Source: JBFLXB01 sp964570625 (GTDB taxonomy: Bacteria > Nitrospirota > Nitrospiria > 2-01-FULL-66-17). From it: DNA of 64,000 nucleotides. A program made the position numbers and the translations under genes. The stretch covers positions 1 to 64,000 of the forward strand of contig CAZMYW010000019.1 in NCBI GenBank assembly GCA_964570625.1, read 5' to 3'. Of the stretch, positions 15,893-24,101 are shown in pieces. Every line of letters starts with the position of its first letter. The first letter of the stretch is position 1. A model generated the notes under the pieces. It was not told the origin of the DNA. It was given only the letters and a program-made list of their open reading frames with translations, and made no database searches.

Positions 15893-16600
15893 ATGCCTAC
15901 TGATTTACCCATCGACCTTCTCGCCGATCGTCTCGGCTATCACTTCCAGACGCGGCGCCTGTTCGAAGAGGCGCTCACCCACAAGTCGTACCTGAACGAA
16001 TGCCCGAGCTCCGAGCGACGAGACAATGAGCGGCTGGAGTTTCTGGGCGACGCGGTCCTCGATCTGATAGTCAGTGAACTCTTCTTGTTCCGGTTTCCAG
16101 AAGCCCCGGAGGGTGAGCTGTCGAAACTCAAGGCCAAAACAGTCAGCGAGACGGCCCTCAGTCATGTCGCTCGACGGCTCGATCTCGGCAGCGCATTGGT
16201 CCTGGGCCGGGGCGAGGAACTGACCGGAGGGCGGGATAAACCCTCGCTCTTGGCCGACGCGCTGGAAGCGGTCATCGCCGCGGTGTACCTGGACGGAGGA
16301 CTCGCCGCCGCGCGGCAGGTCGTACTCACCGCGTTTACCGATCTCTTCGACAACCTCGGGCGCTCGGACGTCGCCGACTTCAAAACCGAATTACAGGAAC
16401 TGTGTCAGCGCGACTTTTCGGTGCTACCCGTGTACCGCGTGCTCCGGGAATCCGGACCCGACCACCACAAACAATTCGACGTGGAACTCTCGATCCGCGA
16501 CGAGGGCTACGGTGTGGGCACGGGGCGGAGCAAGAAAGAAGCTGAACAACAGGCGGCGAGGACCGCCCTGGAACGGCTCAAACAGGCTCACCGTCCATAA
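15893..16600 (+). CDS. rnc: Ribonuclease III
   Basis: RNase III cuts double-stranded RNA, including rRNA precursors. The 235 residues show the signature NERLEFLGDAVLDL (near residues 43-56), the second acidic cluster with DALEAVIAAVYLDGG (near 122-136), and a C-terminal double-stranded-RNA-binding domain (about 160-230) with GTGRSKKEAEQQAARTAL. It overlaps the convergent queC-like gene by 13 bases. Confidence 0.97.
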   Translation: MPTDLPIDLLADRLGYHFQTRRLFEEALTHKSYLNECPSSERRDNERLEFLGDAVLDLIVSELFLFRFPEAPEGELSKLKAKTVSETALSHVARRLDLGSALVLGRGEELTGGRDKPSLLADALEAVIAAVYLDGGLAAARQVVLTAFTDLFDNLGRSDVADFKTELQELCQRDFSVLPVYRVLRESGPDHHKQFDVELSIRDEGYGVGTGRSKKEAEQQAARTALERLKQAHRP

Positions 16601-17274
16601 CGTGTCGGATCGCGCACCCCCGCGTCGGCAAACGCCTGTCGCCGCTCCGCGCATTTGTTGCATCGACCGCAGTGTCGACCATTCGCGGGGTGGATACAGG
16701 AGAAGGTGAGGCTCCACGGAAGGTGGCGATGTCCGGCGATCACGTCGGCTTTGTGAAAATTCCGAAACGGTGTGTGGAGGGTGATCGGCGCGTCGAGGCC
16801 TAGACGAATGGCCCGGCCCATCGCGTCGAAAAAGGCGGGGGTCGCGTCCGGAAACGGGTTGGTTTTGAGCGGGCCGAGCACCACGGCCTCCAATCCGTGA
16901 AGCGACGCGTAGACCGCGGCCTTGCTCAGCAGCAACAGGTTACGCCCGGGCAGGGACACCGCGGAGTCCGGGCTGGAGGCATCGGGCACCCCCCGCCCAG
17001 TCAGGCCCCAATGTTTCCCGTAGAGATCCCGAACCGAGACGTCGAGCACCACCGGCGAGACCAGCCGCGCATTGCCAAGCCTCACGACCAGCTTGCGTAA
17101 CCAACGAAGCTCAACGGCCTCCCACCGAAGCCCGGCGCGAACGTAGAGAGGGGTCACCAACCGGTATCGTTCCAGCGCCCACACCACCAGCGCGGCGCTC
17201 TCCACGCCGCCGCTCGCCAGGACACCGGCGCCCCCGCTGCGCGCCTCGGGCTTCGCGCCCACCCCCGCTCTCAC
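16588..17274 (-). CDS. QueC-like 7-cyano-7-deazaguanine synthase, divergent PP-loop
   Basis: QueC turns carboxydeazaguanine and ammonia into preQ0 with ATP. This 228-residue protein keeps the C-terminal zinc site (a C then HCGRCNKCAER, near residues 200-215) and the FRNFHKADVI segment typical of QueC. The PP-loop is SGGVES instead of SGGxDS, and the usual YGQxH motif is replaced, so activity may differ. GTG 17274 overlaps the queD stop by four bases and is preferred; the frame is open to 17331. It follows queD in an operon with a pteridine-reductase-like SDR. Confidence 0.8.
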   Translation of the reverse strand: MRAGVGAKPEARSGGAGVLASGGVESAALVVWALERYRLVTPLYVRAGLRWEAVELRWLRKLVVRLGNARLVSPVVLDVSVRDLYGKHWGLTGRGVPDASSPDSAVSLPGRNLLLLSKAAVYASLHGLEAVVLGPLKTNPFPDATPAFFDAMGRAIRLGLDAPITLHTPFRNFHKADVIAGHRHLPWSLTFSCIHPANGRHCGRCNKCAERRQAFADAGVRDPTRYGR

Positions 17275-17693
17275 CCGCGGCCAGCCGGCCGCGGCCGCTC
17301 GTACGTGGCGTACGACGTTTCGGTTTCCCACAATCGGATCTGCCGCAAGGGGAACCCGCGGGCCTCCGCAAAATCGTAGACTAGCCGCGCAATCGCTTCC
17401 GCGGTCGGGTTCTCATCCATGACGACGAACGGTTCGCGCATGCGCTGCAACACCTCGACCAGCGGATCGTCTTTCCTGAGCAACATGCGGTGATCGAGCT
17501 CTTGATCCAGCCACGTTTGTACCGCGGATTTGATCTCGCTGAAGTCATACACCATCCCGCGGTGATCGAGTCCCTCGGCTTCGAGCTCGATTTCCACCAC
17601 CCCGTTGTGACCGTGCGGCACCCGACACTTGCCGTCATAATCCATCAATCGATGGCCGTAACAAAACGTCAGTCGTTTGGTGACTTTATACAT
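17271..17693 (-). CDS. queD: 6-carboxytetrahydropterin synthase QueD
   Basis: QueD converts dihydroneopterin triphosphate to 6-carboxytetrahydropterin on the queuosine/preQ0 route. The 140 residues contain the catalytic/zinc signature CRVPHGHNG (near residues 23-31, C-x3-HGH), the zinc His of GHRL near residue 15, the DHR motif and a C-terminal ETETSYATY with the active-site Glu. It lies between the SDR gene (22 bases upstream) and the overlapping queC-like gene. The queE step is not encoded in the window. Confidence 0.93.
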   Translation of the reverse strand: MYKVTKRLTFCYGHRLMDYDGKCRVPHGHNGVVEIELEAEGLDHRGMVYDFSEIKSAVQTWLDQELDHRMLLRKDDPLVEVLQRMREPFVVMDENPTAEAIARLVYDFAEARGFPLRQIRLWETETSYATYERPRPAGRG

Positions 17694-17715
17694 ACAGCGT
17701 TAGCTCCGAATGCCG

Positions 17716-18474
17716 TTACGATGCAATGAACCGACCGCCGTCGATCAGATACGTCCCCCCGGTCGCAAAATCGGTCCCTTCGATCAGAAAGAGCACGATC
17801 TGCACAATGTCCTCCGGCGAACCGATGCGTTTCAGCGGTGTGGCGCGGACGACCCGCTCCCGTTCACCCTCGTCCATATCTTCGGGCAACAGAATCGGTC
17901 CCGGCGCAATGCAATTGACCTGGACGGCGGGGGCGAGCTCCTGGGCCAGCGCCTGTGTCAGCGCGATCACCCCCGCTTTGGAGACGCAGTACGGCAGGTA
18001 CTCCGGGTACGGACGCATCCCCGCCCAGTCGGCGAAGTTGATGATTTTTCCGTCACCTCGGGCGCGCATGTGGTCCGCCACCGCTTTGGCGCATAAAAAA
18101 CTGCCCTTCAGATTGATCGCGAGCGTGAGATCCCATTCGCTCTCCGTCACTTGAGCGAACGGGGTTTTGAAGTACACCGCGGCGTTGTTGATCAACACGT
18201 CGATCCGCCCGAACCGCTCCAGCGCGCTCGCCGTCAGACGTTGCACGTCGGCGGCCACGGACACGTCGCCCTGCACCGCGAGCGCCTCGACCCCGATCTG
18301 TTTCAACTCACGGACCACCGCTTGGGCGTCGGCGCTCGAATAGCGATAGTTGATGACCAGGTTGGCGCCGCGATGAGCCAGCGCCCGCGCCAGATGGCTC
18401 CCGATCCGCTTGGCTCCCCCGGTAATCAACACGGTCCGGTGGTCGAGGCGCATAGGCAGCGATCTTAAAGACAA
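17716..18474 (-). CDS. Short-chain dehydrogenase, pteridine-reductase-like
   Basis: An NADPH-dependent SDR of about 245-252 residues. The cofactor motif reads TGGAKRIG, the TGx3RxG form that marks pteridine reductases (PTR1/FolM) rather than the usual TGx3GxG. The NNAA motif and the catalytic YCVSK (Tyr near residue 162) are present. Placement directly before queD, a pterin-forming enzyme, supports a pterin substrate such as dihydromonapterin or dihydrofolate. The ATG at 18453 is an alternative start. The divergent purM promoter lies upstream. Confidence 0.85.
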   Translation of the reverse strand: MSLRSLPMRLDHRTVLITGGAKRIGSHLARALAHRGANLVINYRYSSADAQAVVRELKQIGVEALAVQGDVSVAADVQRLTASALERFGRIDVLINNAAVYFKTPFAQVTESEWDLTLAINLKGSFLCAKAVADHMRARGDGKIINFADWAGMRPYPEYLPYCVSKAGVIALTQALAQELAPAVQVNCIAPGPILLPEDMDEGERERVVRATPLKRIGSPEDIVQIVLFLIEGTDFATGGTYLIDGGRFIAS

Positions 18475-18611
18475 GCCCTCGAGGTGTCAACCCGCATGGG
18501 TACGCAGACTCGCCTGGGCACCCACATCCAGATAGCGCCTTCGCTTTCAACGCGAGTAAAAGTTCCGTTCGCATTGGCTCGAAAATGGCGTATTGACGCC
18601 ATTTGCTAAAA

Positions 18612-18640
18612 TTGATCTTTTGGGGATGTTCTTGTATCAT
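18612..18640 (+). promoter_or_regulatory. Promoter of purM-purN
   Basis: TTGATC (18612-18617), 17 bases, TATCAT (18635-18640), the latter preceded by TTG as in extended -10 elements. The start is predicted near 18647, about 21 bases before the purM GTG at 18668. Confidence 0.65.
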
Positions 18641-18667
18641 GCCTCCTGCGCAGGGCAGCCCCCACTC

Positions 18668-19699
18668 GTGACCAAGCAAACCTACCGCAACGCCGGCGTG
18701 GATATCGAGGCCGGCAACCGTGTCGTCGAACTGATCAAACCCCTTGTCAAAGCCACATTTCGTCCCGAGGTACTCACCGATCTGGGCGGATTCGCGGGCT
18801 TGTTCCGACTCGACGCGGGCCGTTATCAGGAGCCGGTGTTGGTCTCCGGAACCGACGGGGTGGGAACCAAGCTTAAGATCGCTCACCTCATGCGACGCCA
18901 CGACACCATCGGGGTTGATCTGGTGGCGATGTGTGTGAACGATATCGTGGTCTGCGGCGCAGAACCGCTGTTTTTTCTGGACTATTTCGCCACCGGGAAA
19001 CTCAACCCGGAACACGCGCGCGATGTCATCGCCGGGATCGCCGACGGGTGTCGCCAGGCCGGGTGCGCCCTGATCGGCGGTGAAACCGCGGAAATGCCCT
19101 CGATGTACGCGGAAGGCGACTATGACCTTGCGGGGTTTGCGGTCGGCGTGGTCGACCGGCCGCTGATCATCGACGGACGCTCGATTGTGCCCGGCGACGT
19201 GGTGGTCGGACTAGCTTCGAGCGGGCTGCACAGCAACGGGTACTCCCTCGTCCGCAAGCTATTGTTCGAGGTCGAGGGCCTGGCGGTGGACGATCGCCTC
19301 CCGGAGCTGGGCGAGCCGCTCGGCGCGGTCCTGTTGAAGCCCACTCGGATCTACGCCAAAACGGTTCTGGCCCTGATGCGAACCACGACACTCAAGGGGA
19401 TCGCGCACATCACCGGCGGCGGGATCACGGAAAACCTTCCCCGAATTCTGCCGGAGGGGTGCGCCGCCGTGATCGAACGCGGGGCGTGGGCTCCGCACGC
19501 CATCTTCTCCGTCCTGCAGTCCCGAGGGGCCATCTCCGACGACGAGATGCTCCGGACCTTTAACATGGGGCTCGGCCTGCTGCTCGTGGTCGGCGCGGAC
19601 AAGGCCGAATCCGTGCGGTCCGCCGCCGAAGCGCTGGGGGAACGAGCGTTCATCGTGGGGAAAATTGAATCTGGAGACCCATCGGTTCGTTATGCCTAA
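18668..19699 (+). CDS. purM: Phosphoribosylformylglycinamidine cyclo-ligase
   Basis: PurM closes the imidazole ring to make AIR in purine synthesis. The 343-residue protein starts at GTG 18668 with TYRNAGVDIEAGNRVV, the family's usual N-terminus. The motif SGTDGVGTKLK (near residue 60) and GGGITENLPR (near 245) are diagnostic. A longer open frame to 18593 overlaps the promoter. It overlaps purN by eight bases. Confidence 0.97.
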   Translation: MTKQTYRNAGVDIEAGNRVVELIKPLVKATFRPEVLTDLGGFAGLFRLDAGRYQEPVLVSGTDGVGTKLKIAHLMRRHDTIGVDLVAMCVNDIVVCGAEPLFFLDYFATGKLNPEHARDVIAGIADGCRQAGCALIGGETAEMPSMYAEGDYDLAGFAVGVVDRPLIIDGRSIVPGDVVVGLASSGLHSNGYSLVRKLLFEVEGLAVDDRLPELGEPLGAVLLKPTRIYAKTVLALMRTTTLKGIAHITGGGITENLPRILPEGCAAVIERGAWAPHAIFSVLQSRGAISDDEMLRTFNMGLGLLLVVGADKAESVRSAAEALGERAFIVGKIESGDPSVRYA

Positions 19700-20342
19700 C
19701 CGAACTATCGCGCTCGGCGTCCTGGCTTCGGGACGCGGCAGTAATCTCCATGCGATCCTGGACGCGATCGCGGCCGGACGCCTCGACGCCAAGGTCGCGG
19801 TCGTGCTCAGCGACCGCGAAGACTCCCCGGCACTCGAACGGGCGCGGGCAGCCGGCCTCCCGTCCAGGTTCTTCGACCCCAAAACGTTTCCGAACCGCGA
19901 AGCGCACGATACCGGCCTGGCCCAGTTCCTGAAGAACGCCGGCGTGGACGTGGTGGTATTGGCCGGCTATATGCGTATCGTGACGCGCGAATTGCTGTCC
20001 GCGTTTCCAGACCGAATTATCAACGTACATCCCTCCTTGCTGCCCGCGTTTCCGGGGATGCGCTCGCAGCGACAGGCCGTGGACTATGGGGTGAAACTCT
20101 CGGGATGCACGGTGCATTTTGTCACCGAACGCGTCGACGATGGCGCGATCATCTTACAAGCCGCGGTTTCGGTGCACGACGACGACACCGACGCGTCGCT
20201 CGCCGACCGGATCCTCGACCAAGAACACCGCCTGTTGCCGGCGGCCCTGCAACTCTACGCCGAGGGACGACTGACCCTCGTGGGGCGGCGCGTGATGATC
20301 GCGCCGCCGGTTCGATCAACGGCACATCCGACGGAGACGTGA
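19692..20342 (+). CDS. purN: Phosphoribosylglycinamide formyltransferase
   Basis: PurN formylates GAR using 10-formyltetrahydrofolate. The 216 residues begin with LGVLASGRGSNL (ribose-phosphate loop), carry the family's Asn-His-Asp catalytic set in VLAGYMRI, NVHPSLLPAFPG and the later D within VTERVDDGAII. The ATG at 19692 lies within the end of purM, so translation is coupled. A C-terminal extension of about 15 residues is proline-poor and basic. Confidence 0.96.
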   Translation: MPNRTIALGVLASGRGSNLHAILDAIAAGRLDAKVAVVLSDREDSPALERARAAGLPSRFFDPKTFPNREAHDTGLAQFLKNAGVDVVVLAGYMRIVTRELLSAFPDRIINVHPSLLPAFPGMRSQRQAVDYGVKLSGCTVHFVTERVDDGAIILQAAVSVHDDDTDASLADRILDQEHRLLPAALQLYAEGRLTLVGRRVMIAPPVRSTAHPTET

Positions 20343-20346
20343 CGCC

Positions 20347-20814
20347 ATGAGTCAAGAAATGCGCCCGAAAGACTACGTGGAACTCGGCATGCTCTACGTC
20401 CGTGAAGGACGCTACGAAGAGGCCTTCCGCTCGCTCCGGCAGGCCATGTTTCGCTACAGCGAACAGAACACCCACGACCTGCCGTACCCCTTGATGTCGT
20501 ATTACGGCCTGTGCCTGGTCATACTGCGCCAGGACCCATCGCTGGGGATGACGCTGTGCAAACGCGCGGTCAACGAAGCCGGCAATAAGTCTGAGTTCTA
20601 TTGGAACCTCGGAAAGGCCTATCTGGCATTACGAAACAAAGCGCAGGCCATCACCGCATTCCAGCACGGTCTTCAGATCGACGACGATCCCCGCCTCATC
20701 ACCGAATTGAAGCGACTGGGGGTCCGCGGTCGGCCCCTGCTCCAGTTCCTCCCCCGTCAGCATTTTATCAACCGGTGTCTGGGGCGCTGGCGAACCAAAA
20801 GTCGCGCGGCTTGA
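20347..20814 (+). CDS. Tetratricopeptide-repeat protein
   Basis: A 155-residue soluble protein with two or three TPR units: one near residues 10-45 (ELGMLYVREGRYEEAFRSL), one near 55-85, and a clear one at 84-117 (YWNLGKAYLALRNKAQAITA). TPRs mediate protein contacts; no catalytic motif is visible. The tail is basic. It starts four bases after purN and overlaps the next gene by four bases (TTGA), so it belongs to the same transcript. Confidence 0.8.
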   Translation: MSQEMRPKDYVELGMLYVREGRYEEAFRSLRQAMFRYSEQNTHDLPYPLMSYYGLCLVILRQDPSLGMTLCKRAVNEAGNKSEFYWNLGKAYLALRNKAQAITAFQHGLQIDDDPRLITELKRLGVRGRPLLQFLPRQHFINRCLGRWRTKSRAA

Positions 20815-21392
20815 TCCGAACGGTCATTGCGTTCACCCTCCTGTTGGGCACCGCGAGCGCCTCGTCGGCCGCGCCTCGCGACGGCGCATGGTGGCTCACC
20901 GCGCCGGAATCGTTCAAACTCGGGTACGTGGCCGGTTATCTGGCCGGGCGCGAGGAACAAGCGACTCGGTGGGGCCAATTGGCCGATGACGCGGCCGCGC
21001 AACTGCCCCCAGAGGCTCGCGAGCAGTTTGAGCCCGTGCTGGACGCACTGCGCGAGAGCAACGCGGCGTTTGCGGACGTGACGTACGCACAACTGATCGA
21101 ACAACTCGACGGGTTTTACCGCCCGGAGAAGAACCGCCGGATTCCGCTGGAACAGGCGCTGACCGTGGTTCGCCAAGCGCTCGCGGGCATCGACCAGCAA
21201 TACCTCTACTGCCAGGTCGAGTACTTCCGCCTCGCCCATGACTCCGCCGTGCCGATGAAGGAGCGTTTGGAAGCCCTCGGGAAAAAGGCCTCGGAGTGCG
21301 CCAACATGAGCCCGTACAAAGACGCCAGCCCTCCGGGAGGAGTCGACGAACGCTACGGGCTTCCCGAAGGACATCCCAACACGAACGAGTAG
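20811..21392 (+). CDS. Secreted helical protein of unknown function
   Basis: A 193-residue protein starting at TTG 20811, which overlaps the previous stop. The first 25 residues form a Sec signal peptide ending around SASSAAPRDG. The mature part is mostly amphipathic helix with several aromatic residues and two cysteines (in YCQVEYF and SECANM) that could form a disulfide in the periplasm. It is probably cotranscribed with the TPR gene and the purine genes. I do not recognise the family. Confidence 0.7.
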   Translation: MIRTVIAFTLLLGTASASSAAPRDGAWWLTAPESFKLGYVAGYLAGREEQATRWGQLADDAAAQLPPEAREQFEPVLDALRESNAAFADVTYAQLIEQLDGFYRPEKNRRIPLEQALTVVRQALAGIDQQYLYCQVEYFRLAHDSAVPMKERLEALGKKASECANMSPYKDASPPGGVDERYGLPEGHPNTNE

Positions 21393-21409
21393 GTCGCGGC
21401 GACTCGGCG

Positions 21410-21438
21410 TTGCGCGCCCGGGTGACTTTTGCTATGAT
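21410..21438 (+). promoter_or_regulatory. Promoter of tRNA-Ala
   Basis: TTGCGC (21410-21415), 17 bases, TATGAT (21433-21438) preceded by TGC as an extended -10. The predicted start near 21445 is 13 bases before the mature tRNA. Confidence 0.6.
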
Positions 21439-21457
21439 CCGTCGGCCGCTAGCACGT

Positions 21458-21533
21458 GGGGGGTTAGCTCAGTTGGGAGAGCGGCTGGTTCGCAATCAGC
21501 AGGTCACCGGTTCGATCCCGGTACCCTCCACCA
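21458..21533 (+). tRNA. tRNA-Ala (anticodon CGC)
   Basis: A complete 76-base cloverleaf. The acceptor stem GGGGGGT pairs with ACCCTCC and includes the G3:U70 pair that identifies tRNA-Ala. D-stem GCTC/GAGC, anticodon stem GCTGG/TCAGC with loop TTCGCAA (anticodon CGC, reading GCG codons), and a T-arm with TTCGATC follow. The discriminator A73 and CCA end are encoded. Confidence 0.95.
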
Positions 21534-21682
21534 TCCCGAGCTTGCTGAGCCGAACGGAGGCGCGCAGTCCAGCGCCGAGGCTGGGAGAAGTTCTTGACCC
21601 TGCCTTCTCCATTCCTCGCTTGCATGGGAAGTGAATCCGGCCCCTTTCCGATCAAACATCCACACCATCTGCTGAGATTTCT

Positions 21683-22570
21683 TTACAGGCGGGCGAGGCG
21701 TGTTTCGAGTTCGGCGAGACTGTCGACCACATCAAGATGGTGGGACGTCAAGATTCCCTGGATCGTCGCGCTGGCCTGGCCGCCGACCCAGACTGGACAA
21801 CGCGGTTTGACATGGGAGACCAGCTCCCTCGCCAGGGTGTCGGCCTCGGTCTCGCCGATCGTAACCGTCAACGAGACCAGCGCCACGGCCGCCGTCACAC
21901 CGTGACACATCGCAGCCAACGCTGGAACGGGAACCCTGGCGCCGAGGTAGTGCACCCGATGGCCCCGAAGCTTGCATAGATACGCCACGACGTGGGCGCC
22001 CATCTCGTGCAACTCCTCCGGCGCGCAAGCCACCACGACTCGCAGACCAGCTTCATTGTCCGGCAACTGGTTCATCGCCGCGAACAGCTTATGCTGGACC
22101 TGTTTCGTCACATAGTGCTCCACCGAAACATCCAGCTTCGACTCGGCCCACAGCTCCCCCACTCGGATCTGCAGCGGCACTAAGATTCCCCTTAACGCCT
22201 GGTCAAAGGGAATCACGGCCACCGCGCCGTTGAGGCGCGCCTCAAACGCCGCGGGATTCAAGGGGGTGAGAGCCGACTCGAGCTCGGCGAGCACTCGGGC
22301 GTAGATTCCCGGCGGCGCGGCGGGGATGGACGCACGGCCCTGAGCCCGCAGCTGTTCAGGCCCCAGCGCAGCCAGCTCACCAATGGATCGCCCCTTATCC
22401 AATTCTTCTTTGACGTAGCGTAGTAGCGCTACGTCGTCATCACTATAGAGGCGGTATCGGTTGGCGCCTCGAATGGGCCGGACCAGCCCGAACCGCCGCT
22501 CCCAGACACGGATCACGTCCCTGGACAAGCCCGTAAGCTTGGCAACCCGATGGATTCTGTGTTGGTTCAC
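21683..22570 (-). CDS. MerR-type regulator with cobalamin-binding domain (CarH/LitR-like)
   Basis: This 295-residue regulator has a MerR helix-turn-helix (about 1-75), a four-helix B12-binding cap (about 85-165) with the W-x9-EH signature (GELWAESKLDVSVEH), and a Rossmann-like cobalamin domain (about 175-290) with ELHEMG, matching the E/DxHxxG axial-histidine motif. CarH/LitR proteins bind adenosylcobalamin, repress in the dark and release DNA in light. The start is GTG 22570; its promoter ends so close that the mRNA may be leaderless. It is divergent from a secreted SUMF1 operon. Confidence 0.9.
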   Translation of the reverse strand: MNQHRIHRVAKLTGLSRDVIRVWERRFGLVRPIRGANRYRLYSDDDVALLRYVKEELDKGRSIGELAALGPEQLRAQGRASIPAAPPGIYARVLAELESALTPLNPAAFEARLNGAVAVIPFDQALRGILVPLQIRVGELWAESKLDVSVEHYVTKQVQHKLFAAMNQLPDNEAGLRVVVACAPEELHEMGAHVVAYLCKLRGHRVHYLGARVPVPALAAMCHGVTAAVALVSLTVTIGETEADTLARELVSHVKPRCPVWVGGQASATIQGILTSHHLDVVDSLAELETRLARL

Positions 22571-22576
22571 GTCAAC

Positions 22577-22605
22577 ATAATATACTGATAACTAATGAAT
22601 GTCAA
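22577..22605 (-). promoter_or_regulatory. Promoter of the MerR-B12 regulator gene
   Basis: On the minus strand, TTGACA (22605-22600), 17 bases, TATTAT (22582-22577). The start is predicted at about 22570, the first base of the GTG codon. The sequence TTGACATTCATTAG here resembles TTGACACATTAG at the divergent promoter, suggesting a shared operator. Confidence 0.75.
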
Positions 22606-22624
22606 AACAAATTATAAATAACTA

Positions 22625-22654
22625 TTGACACATTAGACAACGCTGTGGTAACGT
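22625..22654 (+). promoter_or_regulatory. Divergent promoter of the SUMF1 operon
   Basis: Perfect TTGACA (22625-22630) with a weak TAACGT (22649-22654) at an 18-base spacing. The two divergent -35 boxes lie back to back, 19 bases apart, so one regulator bound between or over them could block both. The weak -10 suits a tightly regulated promoter. Confidence 0.55.
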
Positions 22655-22720
22655 CCGGCATAACATTGGACAAACATAGGTCTCAAAACGAATGTCACCA
22701 ACCACGAAGGAGGCCGCACC

Positions 22721-23680
22721 ATGAACCGCAGAGCACGCAACGTTCAACGAGTCTTGATCGCAACCCTGACACTCCTCGCCGGCGCCGCCGCGGGGGTCTA
22801 TGCCGGGGACATCGAGGAAATGGTCTTGATCCCGTTCGGCGAATTCACGATGGGAGCGAGCCTGGAAGGCGACGACACCACCCATCAGGTCGTCCTGAAT
22901 TCCTTCTATATCGATAAACACGAAGTCTCCAACGCGCGTTATCAACGGTTCGTCGCGGCCACCGGGCATTCCCCTGCAGCGTACTCGGACGATCGGCGCT
23001 TGAACCTCCCCAACCACCCGGTGGTCGGCGTCAACTGGCACGACGCCAAGGCATTTTGCGAGTGGGACGGAAAACGCCTTCCTACCGAAGCCGAGTGGGA
23101 GAAGGCAGCGAGGGGTCCCTCGAGCAACCTGTATCCATGGGGCAACGCGTTCAACGACAAGAATGCCAACTGCTGCAACATGAACGACTCGACCATGCCG
23201 GTGGACTCCCACCCTGAGGGCGCCAGCGAATATGGTGTCTACCACATGGCAGGAAACGCCTATGAGTGGGTGCAGGACTGGTACGACCACCAGTACTACA
23301 ACACAGTAAAGACAGTGCTGAACCCGCAGGGACCCAAGAAGGGCTACAACTGGGGCGCCTTGGGCGAAATGAGGGTCATCCGCGGCGGCTCATGGTTTGC
23401 GCCCAGCGGCTCGCTGACTACGACACACCGATTCTGGAACCAGCCCGAGAACAACTCTTATGGGATCGGGCTGGGATTTCGTTGCGCGAAAGATGCCGAC
23501 AATCGATTCGACCAGACCAGTCGCGCGGCCTACAACAAGGCACTGATCAAATTCGCGACCGAGAACTACCCGGAGGCCTTGGCGGCCATCGACGAAGCAC
23601 TCAAGTCCGAGCCAGGAAACCGGGGGTACCTGGAGCTCAAGATGGAAGTCACGAAGAAAGCAGCCCGCAAGCAGAAATAA
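22721..23680 (+). CDS. Secreted SUMF1/FGE-fold protein with TPR-like tail
   Basis: A 319-residue exported protein with a signal peptide (about 1-28) and one SUMF1 domain (about 30-265), showing the family stretches GKRLPTEAEWEKAARG, MAGNAYEWVQDWY and RVIRGGSW. The two copper-binding cysteines of genuine formylglycine-generating enzymes are absent after RGGSW, so sulfatase activation is unlikely; a binding or cofactor-handling role is more plausible. A TPR-like segment (about 270-310) follows. The ribosome binding site AAGGAGG is strong. It is first in the operon facing the B12-dependent regulator. Confidence 0.88.
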   Translation: MNRRARNVQRVLIATLTLLAGAAAGVYAGDIEEMVLIPFGEFTMGASLEGDDTTHQVVLNSFYIDKHEVSNARYQRFVAATGHSPAAYSDDRRLNLPNHPVVGVNWHDAKAFCEWDGKRLPTEAEWEKAARGPSSNLYPWGNAFNDKNANCCNMNDSTMPVDSHPEGASEYGVYHMAGNAYEWVQDWYDHQYYNTVKTVLNPQGPKKGYNWGALGEMRVIRGGSWFAPSGSLTTTHRFWNQPENNSYGIGLGFRCAKDADNRFDQTSRAAYNKALIKFATENYPEALAAIDEALKSEPGNRGYLELKMEVTKKAARKQK

Positions 23681-23690
23681 CGGTACCGAG

Positions 23691-23716
23691 CCGGAGGGGT
23701 CTTTACGACCCTCCGG
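23691..23716 (+). other. Intercistronic hairpin after the first SUMF1 gene
   Basis: CCGGAGGGGTC (23691-23701) and GACCCTCCGG (23707-23716) form a stem with one bulged base and a 5-base loop. No U-tract follows. It probably stabilises the upstream mRNA or lowers expression of the next two genes relative to the first. Confidence 0.55.
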
Positions 23717-23741
23717 CCCGCTTCAAGAGGAGGACTCTTTC

Positions 23742-24101
23742 ATGTACGCGCTCGCAAGCCCTGCTGTGAAGGCCTGGCTCCTAGCCTGGTGCATCGTGGC
23801 GTCGGCACCCGTCAGTCTGACGTATGCGCTGGATCCGGAACGCCTCGCCTCAATCCAGGAGGCCCGGGCGGCGGTGAACCACGCTTGGGAGGTGTATCAC
23901 CGTGCCGCGCTCTCCGGCACCCTGAAGTCCCCGGCGCTCCAAGTCAGCATCGAGAAGGACCTGCGCGCAGCCCGAGCGCTGCTCGCTGAAGTCGAGGCGA
24001 CGGATGACCCCGTCGCAGTCGGCCTCTCCAACGGTTGGCTCAACCAGATCTACGATCTGACGGACCGGATCATGACCGAGAGCCAAAGGCCCAAACAGTG
24101 A
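23742..24101 (+). CDS. Small secreted helical protein
   Basis: A 119-residue protein with a signal peptide (about 1-29, ending near LTYALDP). The mature part is almost entirely helical with heptad-like spacing of Ala and Leu, compatible with a coiled-coil hairpin. There are no catalytic motifs and no mature cysteines. It lies between the two SUMF1 genes and overlaps the second by four bases (GTGA), so the three products probably act together in the periplasm. I do not recognise the family. Confidence 0.75.
   Translation: MYALASPAVKAWLLAWCIVASAPVSLTYALDPERLASIQEARAAVNHAWEVYHRAALSGTLKSPALQVSIEKDLRAARALLAEVEATDDPVAVGLSNGWLNQIYDLTDRIMTESQRPKQ

Noticed and set aside
21296..21634. Open frame running through the tRNA
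   Set aside because: The peptide GGLAQLGERLVRNQQVTGSI is the classic translation of a tRNA gene, not a protein.
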